The notes: generated by a model not told the origin, from the sequence alone. Positions 43,884-53,331 are shown, numbered from the stretch's first letter. The stretch: 64,000 nt of DNA from Herbinix hemicellulosilytica (GCF_002904165.1 NZ_CVTD020000026.1:79586-143585), one strand, 5' to 3'. A program made the numbers and translations.

Positions 43884-43910
43884 TTGACTTTAATAAGTAT
43901 TTGGTATATC
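43884..43910 (+). promoter_or_regulatory. Possible promoter of the nicotinate phosphoribosyltransferase gene
   Basis: TTGACT at 43884-43889 with TATATC at 43905-43910 (15-base spacing) or TATCTT two bases later (17-base spacing). Further down, TTTTTACATT (43959-43968) and AATGTAAAAA (43994-44003) form a 10-bp inverted repeat across 25 bases, which may be an operator. Confidence 0.35.
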
Positions 43911-44043
43911 TTGAATGATATGCTGCAAAGTAAAATAAAATTTTTTATGTTCCTCTTATTTTTACATTATGATATTATTATAAATAATAAAAAAATGTAA
44001 AAATGTGTATCAAGTATTATTATTTTTTAACGAAGGTGATAAA

Positions 44044-45495
44044 ATGAGCAAGCAAAACCTAACCCTCCTGACCGACTTCTATGAGCTTACCATGATGCAG
44101 GGATACTTCAACAACAATATGAACGATATTGTTGTATTTGATTTATTTTACAGGGAAAATCCGTGTAACGGCGGTTATGCCATATGTGCCGGATTGGAGC
44201 AGGTTATAGATTATGTTAAAAATCTCAGATTTACTGAGGACGATATAGAATATTTGCGTTCATTAAAAACGTTTGATGAGGGTTTTCTAAATTACCTGAA
44301 AGACTTTCGTTTTAGCGGGGATATTTATGCCATCCCGGAAGGAACTGTGGTATTTCCCATGGAACCGCTGATAAAAGTAGTGGCTCCTATTATGGAGGCC
44401 CAGCTAATAGAAACCGCCCTGCTTAATATCATCAACCACCAGAGTTTGATCGCCACTAAGGCCTCCCGTGTTGTATATGCCGCAAAGGGCGCCCCGGTTA
44501 TGGAATTCGGTCTAAGGCGGGCTCAGGGACCGGATGCCGGAACATTGGGAGCAAGGGCTGCCGTAATCGGCGGCTGCATAGGTACAAGTAACGTTCTTTC
44601 GGCCAAGCTGTATGATATGCCGCCTTTAGGGACCCATGCCCACAGCTGGATTATGAGTTTTGACGATGAACTTACGGCTTTCAGAAAATATGCCGAACTT
44701 TATCCTTACAATACAACTTTATTGGTAGACACATACGATACCCTTCGTTCCGGTGTACCCAATGCCATAAAAGTCTTTAAAGAACTTCGTGAAAGCGGCA
44801 GAATGCCCGAAAAATACGGCATACGCTTAGACAGCGGTGATTTGGCTTACCTGTCCAAAATGGCAAGAAAAATGCTTGATGAAGCCGGCTTTACTGATGC
44901 CAAAATAACGGCTTCCAGCGATCTTGATGAATATGTAATTGATTCCTTAATAGCTCAGGGAGCCAAAATAGACTCCTGGGGTGTCGGTACCAAACTTATA
45001 ACTTCAAAAGACTGCCCTTCTTTTGGAGGTGTCTATAAACTGTCTGCCATAAAAAAAGGCGATAAATTTATTCCCAAAATGAAGCTTTCAGAAAACCAAT
45101 GGAAGGTTACCAATCCGGGAAACAAAAAAATATACAGAATTTACGACAAAGAAAGCGGAAAAGTAAAAGCCGATCTTATAACGCTGCATGATGAATATTT
45201 TACTTCCGACAAGCCTTTACTATTGTTTGACCCGATAGCAACCTGGAAGAAGACATATTTAAAGCCCAATACTTATATCTTAAGAGAATTGCTTGTTCCC
45301 GTATTTATAAAGGGAGAATGCGTATATACATCCCCTTCGGTGATGGAAATACGCGAGTATTGTGCCAAAGAACTGAATACTCTTTGGGATGAGTCAAGAA
45401 GGCTTACCAATCCCCATAACGTGTACGTGGATCTTTCCAACAATTTGTATCAATTAAAGACACAGCTTTTAAACAGCCAGAGCATAAATCCTTAA
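44044..45495 (+). CDS. pncB: Nicotinate phosphoribosyltransferase
   Basis: 483 residues from ATG 44044 (GAAGGTGAT upstream). Forms nicotinate mononucleotide from nicotinate and PRPP in NAD salvage. Opening MSKQNLTLLTDFYELTMMQGYF is diagnostic. EFGLRRAQGPD and GTHAHSWIMSF (catalytic-His region), the DTYDT motif and GIRLDSGDL are in the expected order. It belongs to the longer NAPRTase group (PncB2-like, about 480 residues). Single gene. An inverted repeat just upstream may be a niacin-responsive operator, but I could not identify it. Supplies NAD used by the hydrogenase and Rex systems. Confidence 0.94.
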   Translation: MSKQNLTLLTDFYELTMMQGYFNNNMNDIVVFDLFYRENPCNGGYAICAGLEQVIDYVKNLRFTEDDIEYLRSLKTFDEGFLNYLKDFRFSGDIYAIPEGTVVFPMEPLIKVVAPIMEAQLIETALLNIINHQSLIATKASRVVYAAKGAPVMEFGLRRAQGPDAGTLGARAAVIGGCIGTSNVLSAKLYDMPPLGTHAHSWIMSFDDELTAFRKYAELYPYNTTLLVDTYDTLRSGVPNAIKVFKELRESGRMPEKYGIRLDSGDLAYLSKMARKMLDEAGFTDAKITASSDLDEYVIDSLIAQGAKIDSWGVGTKLITSKDCPSFGGVYKLSAIKKGDKFIPKMKLSENQWKVTNPGNKKIYRIYDKESGKVKADLITLHDEYFTSDKPLLLFDPIATWKKTYLKPNTYILRELLVPVFIKGECVYTSPSVMEIREYCAKELNTLWDESRRLTNPHNVYVDLSNNLYQLKTQLLNSQSINP

Positions 45496-45625
45496 ATACC
45501 AAAATCTAATATTCTTATTAATAAAATTTTATGATATACTATAATTAAACAGTACAAACTATGGCATTCATATATCTGTTATCCATGCAAAATTTTGACA
45601 TAACTGACGTACTTTAGGAGGAATT

Positions 45626-46936
45626 ATGGATAAAACAAAAATTTTCTTAATAGCCTGTACAATATTTATATTATCATTGGCCGGTGTTCTCATACTCGGC
45701 AATACACACCCGGATAAATCAAACCCGGCATATAACGATTACGGAAAAGCCTCTGCATCCACCATACCGGACGATGCAGAAAATACTGACACAAATAATG
45801 ACGATTACATAAATTCCGGCGATTATACATATATTCCTCCTGATTATGAATATGATGATAATGATGAAGATATTTATGAGGATGATAACGAAATGACAGA
45901 TATATGGACTCCTGCCACCGAAATTGATCTTGATCCCAACAGTATAACGGTATTTGTTAATAAGGAATATAACCTTCCAAAAGACTTTATTCCTAAAAAT
46001 TTAGTTACTCCCAATATACCTTTTGACATAACGGGTTACAACGAAAGAAAACTGTTGCGCAAAGAGGCTGCAAAAGCCATAGAAAAACTCTTTGCAGCTG
46101 CATTAAAAGAAGGATATACCTTATACGGCATATCCGGATACAGATCTTACAACAGACAGAAAGAAATCTTTTTAAACAATCTTATAAGGAAAGGGAAAAC
46201 CCATACTCTTAAATATTCCGCGGCTCCCGGTACCAGCGAACACCAGACAGGGCTCGCTATGGATGTATCTTCAAAATCCGTAAATTTGAAACTTGTCACT
46301 GCATTTGCAAACAGCCCCGAAGGCAAATGGCTGGCCGAACACGCCCATGAGTTCGGGTTCATTATAAGATATCCAAAAGACCGTGAAGAAATTACCGGTT
46401 ACGCATATGAGCCGTGGCATATAAGATATGTGGGCAAGCAATTGGCGACCTATCTCTATACCAATAACTTGACTTTGGACGAATATTACAATTATGTTCC
46501 GAGCGAAGGTTTTGATTTCGAAAAGAAATATGCGGACCTTTTAAACTATAAACCGCCCGTCACTCCTACTCCTGTTCCGGAAGACGAACTGGAGGAAGAT
46601 ATAACGGATGATATTCCGGATGATTTGACAGATGATATTCCTGACGACATTCCGGATGAGGATTTTGAAGACATTCCTGTTGATAATCCTAATGATGATA
46701 GTTCGGATGATGATATTCCTGATGATTCGCCGGAAGATGTGTCTGACGAAACAGTAGGCAATGACGATGCCCAAAGTAGAGATTCCGGTTATGATTGTGA
46801 GGAAAATTTAAAAGATTCAGATGAGTCTGAAGTACCGGATTCCTCTTTAGATGATATCAAAAACGGTCCCACCCCTACACCTGTTCCCTTTGACATTTTA
46901 GAAGGGAAAGTTTCTGATTTTGATATAATAAACTGA
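45626..46936 (+). CDS. VanY-type D,D-carboxypeptidase with acidic repeat tail
   Basis: 436 residues. One N-terminal membrane anchor (IFLIACTIFILSLAGVLIL) and an acidic linker precede a peptidase M15B domain at about 130-290: SGYRSYNRQKEIF, TSEHQTGLAMDV (zinc His and Asp) and EPWHIRYVG (catalytic Glu/His). It trims terminal D-Ala from peptidoglycan stems. The C-terminal 120 residues are an unusual Asp-rich tail with DDIPDD-type repeats and TPTPVP motifs. No vancomycin-resistance genes are adjacent, so a normal cell-wall role is likely. AGGAGGAAT precedes ATG. Confidence 0.88.
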   Translation: MDKTKIFLIACTIFILSLAGVLILGNTHPDKSNPAYNDYGKASASTIPDDAENTDTNNDDYINSGDYTYIPPDYEYDDNDEDIYEDDNEMTDIWTPATEIDLDPNSITVFVNKEYNLPKDFIPKNLVTPNIPFDITGYNERKLLRKEAAKAIEKLFAAALKEGYTLYGISGYRSYNRQKEIFLNNLIRKGKTHTLKYSAAPGTSEHQTGLAMDVSSKSVNLKLVTAFANSPEGKWLAEHAHEFGFIIRYPKDREEITGYAYEPWHIRYVGKQLATYLYTNNLTLDEYYNYVPSEGFDFEKKYADLLNYKPPVTPTPVPEDELEEDITDDIPDDLTDDIPDDIPDEDFEDIPVDNPNDDSSDDDIPDDSPEDVSDETVGNDDAQSRDSGYDCEENLKDSDESEVPDSSLDDIKNGPTPTPVPFDILEGKVSDFDIIN

Positions 46937-46975
46937 TGCTGCTGTAATTATTTTTTTAAAATATGGAGGCACGCA

Positions 46976-47704
46976 ATGAGACTTATCTTACTCCTTTTAT
47001 TTTTGCTTATATTTTTTATAATAAGCATTCCTTTATTCATTATCGAGTTTATAATAGGGAAATTTAATCGTCGTGCACAGGTTTCCAGTTCACAAAAGAT
47101 AGTAGCTGCCGCCTTTCATGTGGTATTATTCCTTGCCGGTGTAAAACGAACCGTCATCGGCAGGGATAATATTCCTAAAAATGAACCTGTTTTATATATT
47201 GCCAATCACAGAAGCTATTTTGATATACCGGTAACCTTTGTAAGCCTGCCTACTTTGACCGGTTATATGGCAAAAATAGAAATAGCTAAAATACCTATAT
47301 TAAGGACCTGGATGCGTTTGCTTCGATGTTTGTTTCTAGACAGAAACGATATCCGGCAGGGCATGAAAACTATATTGCAGGCAATCGAACAGATTAAGGA
47401 AGGTTACTCGATTTTTATATCCCCTGAAGGAACCCGTAACCAAGGAAAAGAGATGCTTCCTTTTAAGGAAGGCAGTTTTAAGGTTGCAGAAAAAACCGGC
47501 TGTGCAATTATACCCGTAGCCATAACCAATACCGATGAAATATTTGAAAACCACATACCCTGGGTCAGATCCGCCAAGGTGGTAGTCGAATTTGGCAAAC
47601 CCATTTATCCCAAAGAATTGGACAAGGGGAAACAAAAACATCTCGGTTCTTATGTGCAGGGCATAATTAAGGAAATGTTGGACAAGAACTCTCACCTGGT
47701 TTAA
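46976..47704 (+). CDS. plsC: 1-acyl-sn-glycerol-3-phosphate acyltransferase
   Basis: A 242-residue membrane enzyme that adds the second acyl chain in phosphatidic acid synthesis. Two N-terminal hydrophobic stretches (1-28 and 42-58) precede the acyltransferase motifs NHRSYFD (His78, Asp83), FLDRND and SPEGTRNQG, then the IIPVAI motif IV. TGGAGG lies upstream. It begins 39 bp after the VanY gene and may share its transcript. Confidence 0.9.
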   Translation: MRLILLLLFLLIFFIISIPLFIIEFIIGKFNRRAQVSSSQKIVAAAFHVVLFLAGVKRTVIGRDNIPKNEPVLYIANHRSYFDIPVTFVSLPTLTGYMAKIEIAKIPILRTWMRLLRCLFLDRNDIRQGMKTILQAIEQIKEGYSIFISPEGTRNQGKEMLPFKEGSFKVAEKTGCAIIPVAITNTDEIFENHIPWVRSAKVVVEFGKPIYPKELDKGKQKHLGSYVQGIIKEMLDKNSHLV

Positions 47705-47902
47705 AGTTAAAAATTTCTTTTATTCTTTGTATTTTACTATTTATTTTTTTTATAATAAATGATACAATAGTCGATGTCCGACTAAAATTATGCCCGTATT
47801 GGAATAATATAAATAAGTTCCTTAAACGGATAAATTTGATTGATTTTGATTACGAAATCACTTTTTTTATGTTAAATAAAGTTATCAGGAGGTACATAGT
47901 AC

Positions 47903-48358
47903 ATGAAGACCACTCTTATCGTGTTTTTAATAGTAGCTTTAGTCATAACCGGAATATTGGTCGCCCTTTACTTTGTCGGAAGGAAACTTCAAAAGAGGCA
48001 GGAAGAAGCCGAAGAACAGATGAAGGCTGCTGCCCAGACATTTTCCATACTGGTTATTGATAAAAAGAAAATGAAGTTAACGGAAGCAAATTTGCCAAAA
48101 ATGGTTGTTGATCAGACGCCTAAATACCTCCGCCGTTCCAAAGTACCTATTGTAAAAGCAAAAATCGGTCCAAAAATAATGTCATTGATGTGTGACCCTA
48201 AGGTATTTGACCTTATTCCTGTTAAAAAAGAAGTAAAAGCCGTTATAAGCGGTATATATATAACCGATGTAAAAGGTTTAAGAAGTGGTTTGGAAAAGAA
48301 ACCTCAAAAGAAAGGCTTATTTAAAAAGATAAAGGACAAGTTCTCAAAAGAAAAGTAA
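47903..48358 (+). CDS. Conserved small membrane-anchored protein
   Basis: 151 residues: one N-terminal membrane helix (LIVFLIVALVITGILVALYFVG), a basic/acidic coiled stretch (about 26-44) and a soluble domain with KKKMKLTEANLPKMVV, KVPIVKAKIGPKIMSLMC and FDLIPVKKEVKAVISGIYIT. The tail is Lys-rich. I recall similar small proteins only as hypothetical proteins of Lachnospiraceae. No function is assigned. AGGAGGT lies ten bases before ATG, and a strong terminator follows, which supports a real monocistronic gene. Confidence 0.72.
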   Translation: MKTTLIVFLIVALVITGILVALYFVGRKLQKRQEEAEEQMKAAAQTFSILVIDKKKMKLTEANLPKMVVDQTPKYLRRSKVPIVKAKIGPKIMSLMCDPKVFDLIPVKKEVKAVISGIYITDVKGLRSGLEKKPQKKGLFKKIKDKFSKEK

Positions 48359-48368
48359 TTATACGGTA

Positions 48369-48413
48369 TATCCTCTTGCCATACGAAAATAAAATCGGTA
48401 AGAGGATTTTTTT
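48369..48413 (+). terminator. Terminator after the 47903 gene
   Basis: CCTCTTGCC (48372-48380) pairs with GGTAAGAGG (48397-48405), followed by ATTTTTTT. Confidence 0.88.
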
Positions 48414-48643
48414 AATGCCTATTTTATGATAGAATATATCGTGGCAGAATTAATCATCTTATTAATTGTATGTGTATTATATTAGCTTGTCATAATATGT
48501 ATTTTAATTTTTTGTCTATTATGACTTAAATATGACGTTCGTCAATTCGTAAAGTAATCGGGAGCTTTTTAAATTTTAACCCCGTGTTAATTTGTTATCA
48601 TATTATCTTTTAATAGTCGATTGTGAAAGGAAAATGATATTAT

Positions 48644-49918
48644 ATGAGCAGAAAATTAACTAAAATATTACTTGTCTTAATTGTAATTTTGATAGCAGTT
48701 TCAGCTGTTGCTTACATAAAAAATTCAGGATCAGGCTCAGGGCAAAAAAAAGAAGATAAACAAGTTTCAGACTCTTTCGATAACAATGTAACTGAAGTAA
48801 GTGAAGCTCCCGCAGATACATCTTCCCCCGAAGAAAAGCCCTCTTCTTTTGAAACAGATCCTGTACCAGCAAATAACGAAAACGTCAATGATTCTGACGA
48901 AAAAAAAGATGATCCCGATGAAAGCTCCGGCCAAAACGATGAAACTAAAACCGGTGATTCATTAATCGGCCCCATAGTCCTTGCCTTTGCCGGTGACGTT
49001 AATTTGGACGAAAACTCCAAGCCTGTTGCCCGTTATGATAAAGAAAATAAAGGCATTCTGGGAGTATTTTCTCAGGATCTGGTTGACGAAATGAATAATG
49101 CGGATATTTTCATGTTAAATAATGAATTTGCCTATAGTACACGGGGAGCAAGAATCAAGGAAAAATCCTTTACATTCAGGGCTCATCCGAAACGGGTGGA
49201 GATATTAAAGGAAATGGGAGCAGATATAGTATCCCTGGCAAATAATCACGCCCTGGATTACGGAGTAGATGCCCTTCTTGATACCTTTACAACCCTTGAA
49301 GAAGCGGGCATCGATTATGTCGGAGCAGGCCGCAATATGGAACGGGCCAAAGCCCCTGTCTACTACACTATCGGAGATAAAACTATAGGTTTTGTAGCAG
49401 CTTCCAGAGTAATATATGCCATGGACTGGTATGCTACAGACGATAGGCCCGGTATGATAGGAACCTATGATCCCGCATTATTTGTAACCTCTATAAAAGA
49501 AGCTAAAGAAAACAGTGATTACGTTGTGGCTTTTGTTCATTGGGGAATAGAACGCGAACACAAGCCCGTAGAATATCAGAAAGTATTGGCGAAAACCTAT
49601 ATTGATGCAGGAGCTGACTTTGTCATAGGCTGCCATCCCCATGTTATGCAGGGTATAGAATTTTATAAAGGCAAACCCATTGCATACAGTCTGGGCAATT
49701 ACTGGTTTAATTCATCAAAAAGAGAATCCGGCCTGTTAAAAATTTATATTAATCCCGACGGAACATTTGATGTCCAGCTTCTGCCGGTGATGAACGATAA
49801 TACATATACATATATGATTACAGATGAAAAGGAAAAAGAAGCTTATTATAAATTTATGACAAATATATCCTTTAACGTGGAATATGATAAAGACGGTTTT
49901 GTAACAGAAAAGCAATAA
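48644..49918 (+). CDS. CapA-family metallophosphatase-like surface protein
   Basis: 424 residues. N-terminal membrane anchor (ILLVLIVILIAVSAVAYI), a Ser/Glu/Asp-rich linker of about 80 residues, then a CapA/PgsA domain: LAFAGDVNLDE, MLNNEFAYSTRG, SLANNHALDYG, ASRVIYAMDWY, VAFVHWGIE and GCHPHVMQGIEFYKGKPIAYSLGNYWFN. The family was named for poly-gamma-glutamate capsule synthesis, but no capB/capC genes are here, so that role is not shown. Metal-binding His and Asp residues are intact, so a phosphoesterase activity on the cell surface is possible. Confidence 0.85.
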   Translation: MSRKLTKILLVLIVILIAVSAVAYIKNSGSGSGQKKEDKQVSDSFDNNVTEVSEAPADTSSPEEKPSSFETDPVPANNENVNDSDEKKDDPDESSGQNDETKTGDSLIGPIVLAFAGDVNLDENSKPVARYDKENKGILGVFSQDLVDEMNNADIFMLNNEFAYSTRGARIKEKSFTFRAHPKRVEILKEMGADIVSLANNHALDYGVDALLDTFTTLEEAGIDYVGAGRNMERAKAPVYYTIGDKTIGFVAASRVIYAMDWYATDDRPGMIGTYDPALFVTSIKEAKENSDYVVAFVHWGIEREHKPVEYQKVLAKTYIDAGADFVIGCHPHVMQGIEFYKGKPIAYSLGNYWFNSSKRESGLLKIYINPDGTFDVQLLPVMNDNTYTYMITDEKEKEAYYKFMTNISFNVEYDKDGFVTEKQ

Positions 49919-49944
49919 ATACTTAACTTAAAGTAAATTTAAAA

Positions 49945-49978
49945 GGGCACAGGTAAAACGCCTGTGTCCTTGTCTTTA
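49945..49978 (+). terminator. Terminator after the CapA-like gene
   Basis: GGGCACAGG and CCTGTGTCC pair around a 7-base loop, followed by TTGTCTTTATT. Confidence 0.8.
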
Positions 49979-49999
49979 TTATCCAAGTCAATTTTTTAT

Positions 50000-50413
50000 C
50001 TATATTTCCCTGACTGCAATTCTTATCTGATTGTCTGAGAAATGTTCATTATTTTGGAACAATGCATATTCCATATCAACAATAAGTTCTTTTTCATTTT
50101 CCTCAATTTCAATCCTTTTGGTACAAATTTGAAACATAAAACTGCCGTAGGGAGTATTGTAGAAAGTATGAGTATCCTTTGACAAATCAAAAACCATATG
50201 GGTACGGTTATCTCCCTTTTTTATCATTTCAACCAGTCCGGGAAGAACTTTAATTGTATTATCACTTTCCCCGGTATTTTCCTTGTCATACTCCTTATAC
50301 CGTATAATATGCTTGCCGTTAAAAAACCTATACTCTCCTGTCACGTCTGTAATAATGCTGCCATTATTTTCACGGGTCTTACCCTCAATAAAAACGTTTA
50401 CTTTTCCCTTCAT
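50000..50413 (-). CDS. DUF1934 (YwiB-like) protein
   Basis: A 137-residue beta-barrel-type protein of the DUF1934 family, beginning MKGKVNVFIEGKTRENN. Visible family stretches: EYRFFNGKHIIRYKEYD, NTIKVLPGLVEMIKKGD and FMFQICTKRIEI. Function unknown. The structure of the family is lipocalin-like as far as I recall. GGAG lies six bases before ATG. It is convergent with the CapA-like gene and divergent from spoIIR. Confidence 0.82.
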   Translation of the reverse strand: MKGKVNVFIEGKTRENNGSIITDVTGEYRFFNGKHIIRYKEYDKENTGESDNTIKVLPGLVEMIKKGDNRTHMVFDLSKDTHTFYNTPYGSFMFQICTKRIEIEENEKELIVDMEYALFQNNEHFSDNQIRIAVREI

Positions 50414-50509
50414 TACATACTCCGTTTTCTTAGTCTTACCGGAATCAATTTTACTATTTTTTCAACCTAAAAGCAACAGTTTATAAAACTATGGATTTTA
50501 ACGGTTATA

Positions 50510-50539
50510 GTATAATTTTGTGATGTTTGGGAAATACTT
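50510..50539 (+). promoter_or_regulatory. SigF-type promoter of spoIIR
   Basis: GTATA (50510-50514), 15 bases, GGAAATACTT (50530-50539). This fits the forespore SigF consensus GYWTA-N15-GGNRANAHTR at nearly every position. spoIIR is a SigF target in B. subtilis, so gene and promoter agree. Confidence 0.68.
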
Positions 50540-50565
50540 AGATATCAAATTTATTAGGAGGACAT

Positions 50566-51192
50566 ATGAACAGGAAGATATCAGTATTTTTAATAATAAT
50601 AGGGACTTTAACATATTTAATACAGTTACATACGGCTGCCACCATAAACCTTCAGGAAAATGTAGCAAAAAACATAATACGCTTTCATGTAATAGCAAAC
50701 AGCGACAGCAAAGAGGACCAGTATCTGAAATACGAGGTAAAAAACGCCCTTATCAAAGCTCTATACCCGAATTTTAAAAATATAAATTCCGTAGAAGAAG
50801 CCAGATCAATCATCAAATCCAGCATACCATTAATAGAAGATGTGGCCTCTCAGGTTATAAAAAGCCACGGCTATTCTTATCCGGTTACAGCTTCATTGAC
50901 AACAAACTATTTTCCTATGAAAGTATATGGAGATTATGCTTTTCCGCCGGGAAAATATGAAGCTTTGCAGGTACGTATAGGAAATGCTCAGGGTCAAAAT
51001 TGGTGGTGTGTCATGTTCCCTCCCCTATGTTTTGTTGATGAAACCTACAGTATTGTGTCGGAGGATTCGGAAAAAAAATTAGAGTACCTTTTGACAGATG
51101 ATGAACTTGATTTTATACAAACAAAAAAAATTCCGGTTAAAATCAGATTTAAACTTCTTGATATTCTAAAAAGTATTATAAGCGACAAATAA
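50566..51192 (+). CDS. spoIIR: Stage II sporulation protein R
   Basis: A 208-residue secreted signalling protein. N-terminal signal/anchor (ISVFLIIIGTLTYLI), then the family core: NIIRFHVIANSDSKEDQYLKYEVKNAL, ASLTTNYFPMKVYGDYAFPPGKYEALQVRIG and NWWCVMFPPLCF. Made in the forespore under SigF, it triggers SpoIIGA to process pro-SigE in the mother cell. Presence marks the organism as an endospore former. The promoter matches SigF. AGGAGGACAT precedes ATG. Confidence 0.95.
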   Translation: MNRKISVFLIIIGTLTYLIQLHTAATINLQENVAKNIIRFHVIANSDSKEDQYLKYEVKNALIKALYPNFKNINSVEEARSIIKSSIPLIEDVASQVIKSHGYSYPVTASLTTNYFPMKVYGDYAFPPGKYEALQVRIGNAQGQNWWCVMFPPLCFVDETYSIVSEDSEKKLEYLLTDDELDFIQTKKIPVKIRFKLLDILKSIISDK

Positions 51193-51357
51193 TTTGTATT
51201 CATCTTACAGATATGATAAAATAACTTATCCCATAACCATTCTGAATGACAAACTCAAAATTTATGTATCAAATATAATTATAAGGATTAATATTTTATG
51301 GGCCAAAATAAATAGTACTTTTTACTTTTATGAAGTTTTGGATTTGGGGAGGATATA

Positions 51358-52230
51358 ATGAATTCCATAGCCGTAAAAGCCTATGCCAAGATTAATCTGG
51401 GCCTTGATGTTATTCAAAAACGACCCGACGGTTACCATGATATAAAAACTATCATGCAAACCGTCAATTTATATGATACTGTTTGCATAAAAAAAACAAA
51501 ATTTCAATCTGTTACCGTTCGGTCCAACCTTAACTATCTGCCTACGGATCAGAGAAACTTAGCCTACAAAGCCGTCCTGTTGTTTCGTGAACTGTATCCT
51601 TTTAAAGACGGCCTTAACATATATTTAAACAAACGGATTCCCGTATCGGCCGGCCTGGCAGGGGGCAGTGCGGATGCTGCTGCTACTTTAAAAGGCTTAA
51701 ACCAACTATATAAGACCGGCTTGTCTTTAGAAGAACTAATGGCTATCGGAGCCAGGCTTGGAGCTGATGTTCCTTTTTGCCTGCTAATGGGGACAGCACT
51801 GGCTGAAGGAATCGGAGAAAGATTAAAACCTCTTCCTCCTTTGCCCGATTGCCATATTCTGCTTGTAAAACCTGATATAAGCGTTTCAACCAAATATGTA
51901 TATGAAAATCTCAGGCTAAATGAAATCGTAAAACATCCGGATATTGAATCAATGCTGGACGCCTTAAAGGAGAAAAATTTATACCGGCTTTCCGCTCTTA
52001 TAGAAAATATTATGGAAACCGTAACCGCAAGAGAGTATCCGGTTATTGAAAAAATTAAAGAAAAAATGAAAGAAAACGGTGCTCTTTCATCGGTTATGAG
52101 CGGAAGCGGACCTACGATTTACGGTATATTTGATAATCAGCTAAAAGCAGAAACGGCATACAATTTCTTTAAATCATCCCAATACGGCAAATATGTCATA
52201 TTAACTAAACCTTATAATATAAATCAATAA
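51358..52230 (+). CDS. ispE: 4-diphosphocytidyl-2-C-methyl-D-erythritol kinase
   Basis: A 290-residue GHMP kinase of the MEP isoprenoid pathway. It phosphorylates CDP-methylerythritol. AYAKINLGLDV at the start, the ATP loop PVSAGLAGGSADAAATL and the C-terminal SVMSGSGPTIYGIF are all typical. Length normal. ATG follows GGGGAGGATATA. It follows spoIIR by 165 bp and could be co-transcribed late, but its housekeeping role suggests its own promoter in the gap; none is obvious. Confidence 0.96.
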   Translation: MNSIAVKAYAKINLGLDVIQKRPDGYHDIKTIMQTVNLYDTVCIKKTKFQSVTVRSNLNYLPTDQRNLAYKAVLLFRELYPFKDGLNIYLNKRIPVSAGLAGGSADAAATLKGLNQLYKTGLSLEELMAIGARLGADVPFCLLMGTALAEGIGERLKPLPPLPDCHILLVKPDISVSTKYVYENLRLNEIVKHPDIESMLDALKEKNLYRLSALIENIMETVTAREYPVIEKIKEKMKENGALSSVMSGSGPTIYGIFDNQLKAETAYNFFKSSQYGKYVILTKPYNINQ

Positions 52231-52283
52231 ATTTTACCGGGGCTTTGTAAGCCCTTATTTTTCTGCTGTGATGTAAGATTTAA

Positions 52284-52369
52284 TAAAAAAGAGAACAACA
52301 ACCATGATTTGTATATACACGGACAAACTTATCCGTCTATACCTATACGAAACCATAGCCCTTGTTCTC
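52284..52369 (-). terminator. Long hairpin and T-run after the 52473 gene
   Basis: GAGAACAA (52291-52298) pairs with TTGTTCTC (52362-52369). Inside are GTATA/TATAC and CGGA/TCCG. On the minus strand the stem is followed by TTTTTT. The rod-like fold with inner helices is larger than a usual terminator but has no tRNA features. Confidence 0.6.
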
Positions 52370-52472
52370 CCAAAATATTGTCAGACAGATGTATCACCTA
52401 TATTACTAAATACATTGCTTGACAAGGATTAAATTTATTTATAAATTGATACCCATTTACAGGCTGAGCAAA

Positions 52473-53051
52473 TTAAAGCTGATCTCTCCATTCTTCGAGC
52501 TTACTTATAGTTCTGTCCAGAGTGTCCCTGCAAATCTGAGGAAGTGCTCCGCCCCAGGCCTTCTCTGCCAGACTAAAGCCTTTCTTTACAGCTTCAATCA
52601 TAAGGTCCGCCTTGGCCGGGTCTCCTCCAGCCAGAGATTTTGCAAAGGAAACTAATCTTTCGGAGGTCTGCTCTATGCCCCAATAGCCGTCTTCGGCAAT
52701 ATCTTTTTGAGCCTGAAGCCTTGTTTCTTCGTCTACCGGTACCTTACCGTCTCTTAACAGGCTATATACATTGCTGGCTCTGTTAAAAGTCTGTCCTTGC
52801 TTTGTAAGCATTTTTTCTACCAAATCAATCAGTCTCTGCCTGCTTCTTTCCGCTTCTTCAAGGAGCCGATTTATGGTAGCCTGATCTCTCTGATACGCCC
52901 CGGTAACGTTACTTTTTTTCTCATAGACCGCGGCTTCCTCATAATTATTGTCCTTTTTGTTTTGTACCGCCTCTTTTTTTTCTTTTTTCCGTTCGCTGTA
53001 ATCGTAATAAACTTCGGTACTCTGATAATTTGATATACCTTTAATACTCAT
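52473..53051 (-). CDS. Conserved helical cytoplasmic protein
   Basis: 192 residues from ATG 53051, which lies six bases after AGGAGG; the ATG two codons earlier touches the SD. The N-terminal third is polar and Lys/Glu-rich (YSERKKEKKEAVQNKKDNN). The rest is helical with LRDGKVPVDEETRLQAQK and a Gly/Trp-rich end (KAWGGALPQICRDTLD). No signal or membrane segment. I recognise this only as a Lachnospiraceae-type hypothetical protein, perhaps distantly flagellum- or sporulation-associated; no function is assigned. Own terminator. Confidence 0.72.
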   Translation of the reverse strand: MSIKGISNYQSTEVYYDYSERKKEKKEAVQNKKDNNYEEAAVYEKKSNVTGAYQRDQATINRLLEEAERSRQRLIDLVEKMLTKQGQTFNRASNVYSLLRDGKVPVDEETRLQAQKDIAEDGYWGIEQTSERLVSFAKSLAGGDPAKADLMIEAVKKGFSLAEKAWGGALPQICRDTLDRTISKLEEWRDQL

Positions 53052-53331
53052 TCCCATCCTCCTTTATAATCTTACCGTCCTTGGCTGCGGAGGAAATCAT
53101 CCCTGATATCTAGGATCAATTTCCTATATCATGTATATCGGAGGATACGGAATATTTCTTAACATACTCTACCTGTTTTTCCTTATTTTTATAAATAAAA
53201 TTTAACCTGTATAGTATTTTATCATAAATGTACCTGCTTATCTTTCTATGGTAAAGAACAGGTTTATATATTATTATTTGCTTATTTCTTTATAAAGAAT
53301 TGATTTTATTATAAATCATATCCCTTATATT

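Noticed and set aside
46579..46740. Possible CRISPR or satellite repeat
   Set aside because: The repetition follows codons for DDIPDD-type peptide units inside an intact reading frame; no spacers.
52284..52369. tRNA-like or novel RNA fold
   Set aside because: Several nested helices, but no T-loop or anticodon arm; the T-run on the minus strand fits a terminator for the 52473 gene.
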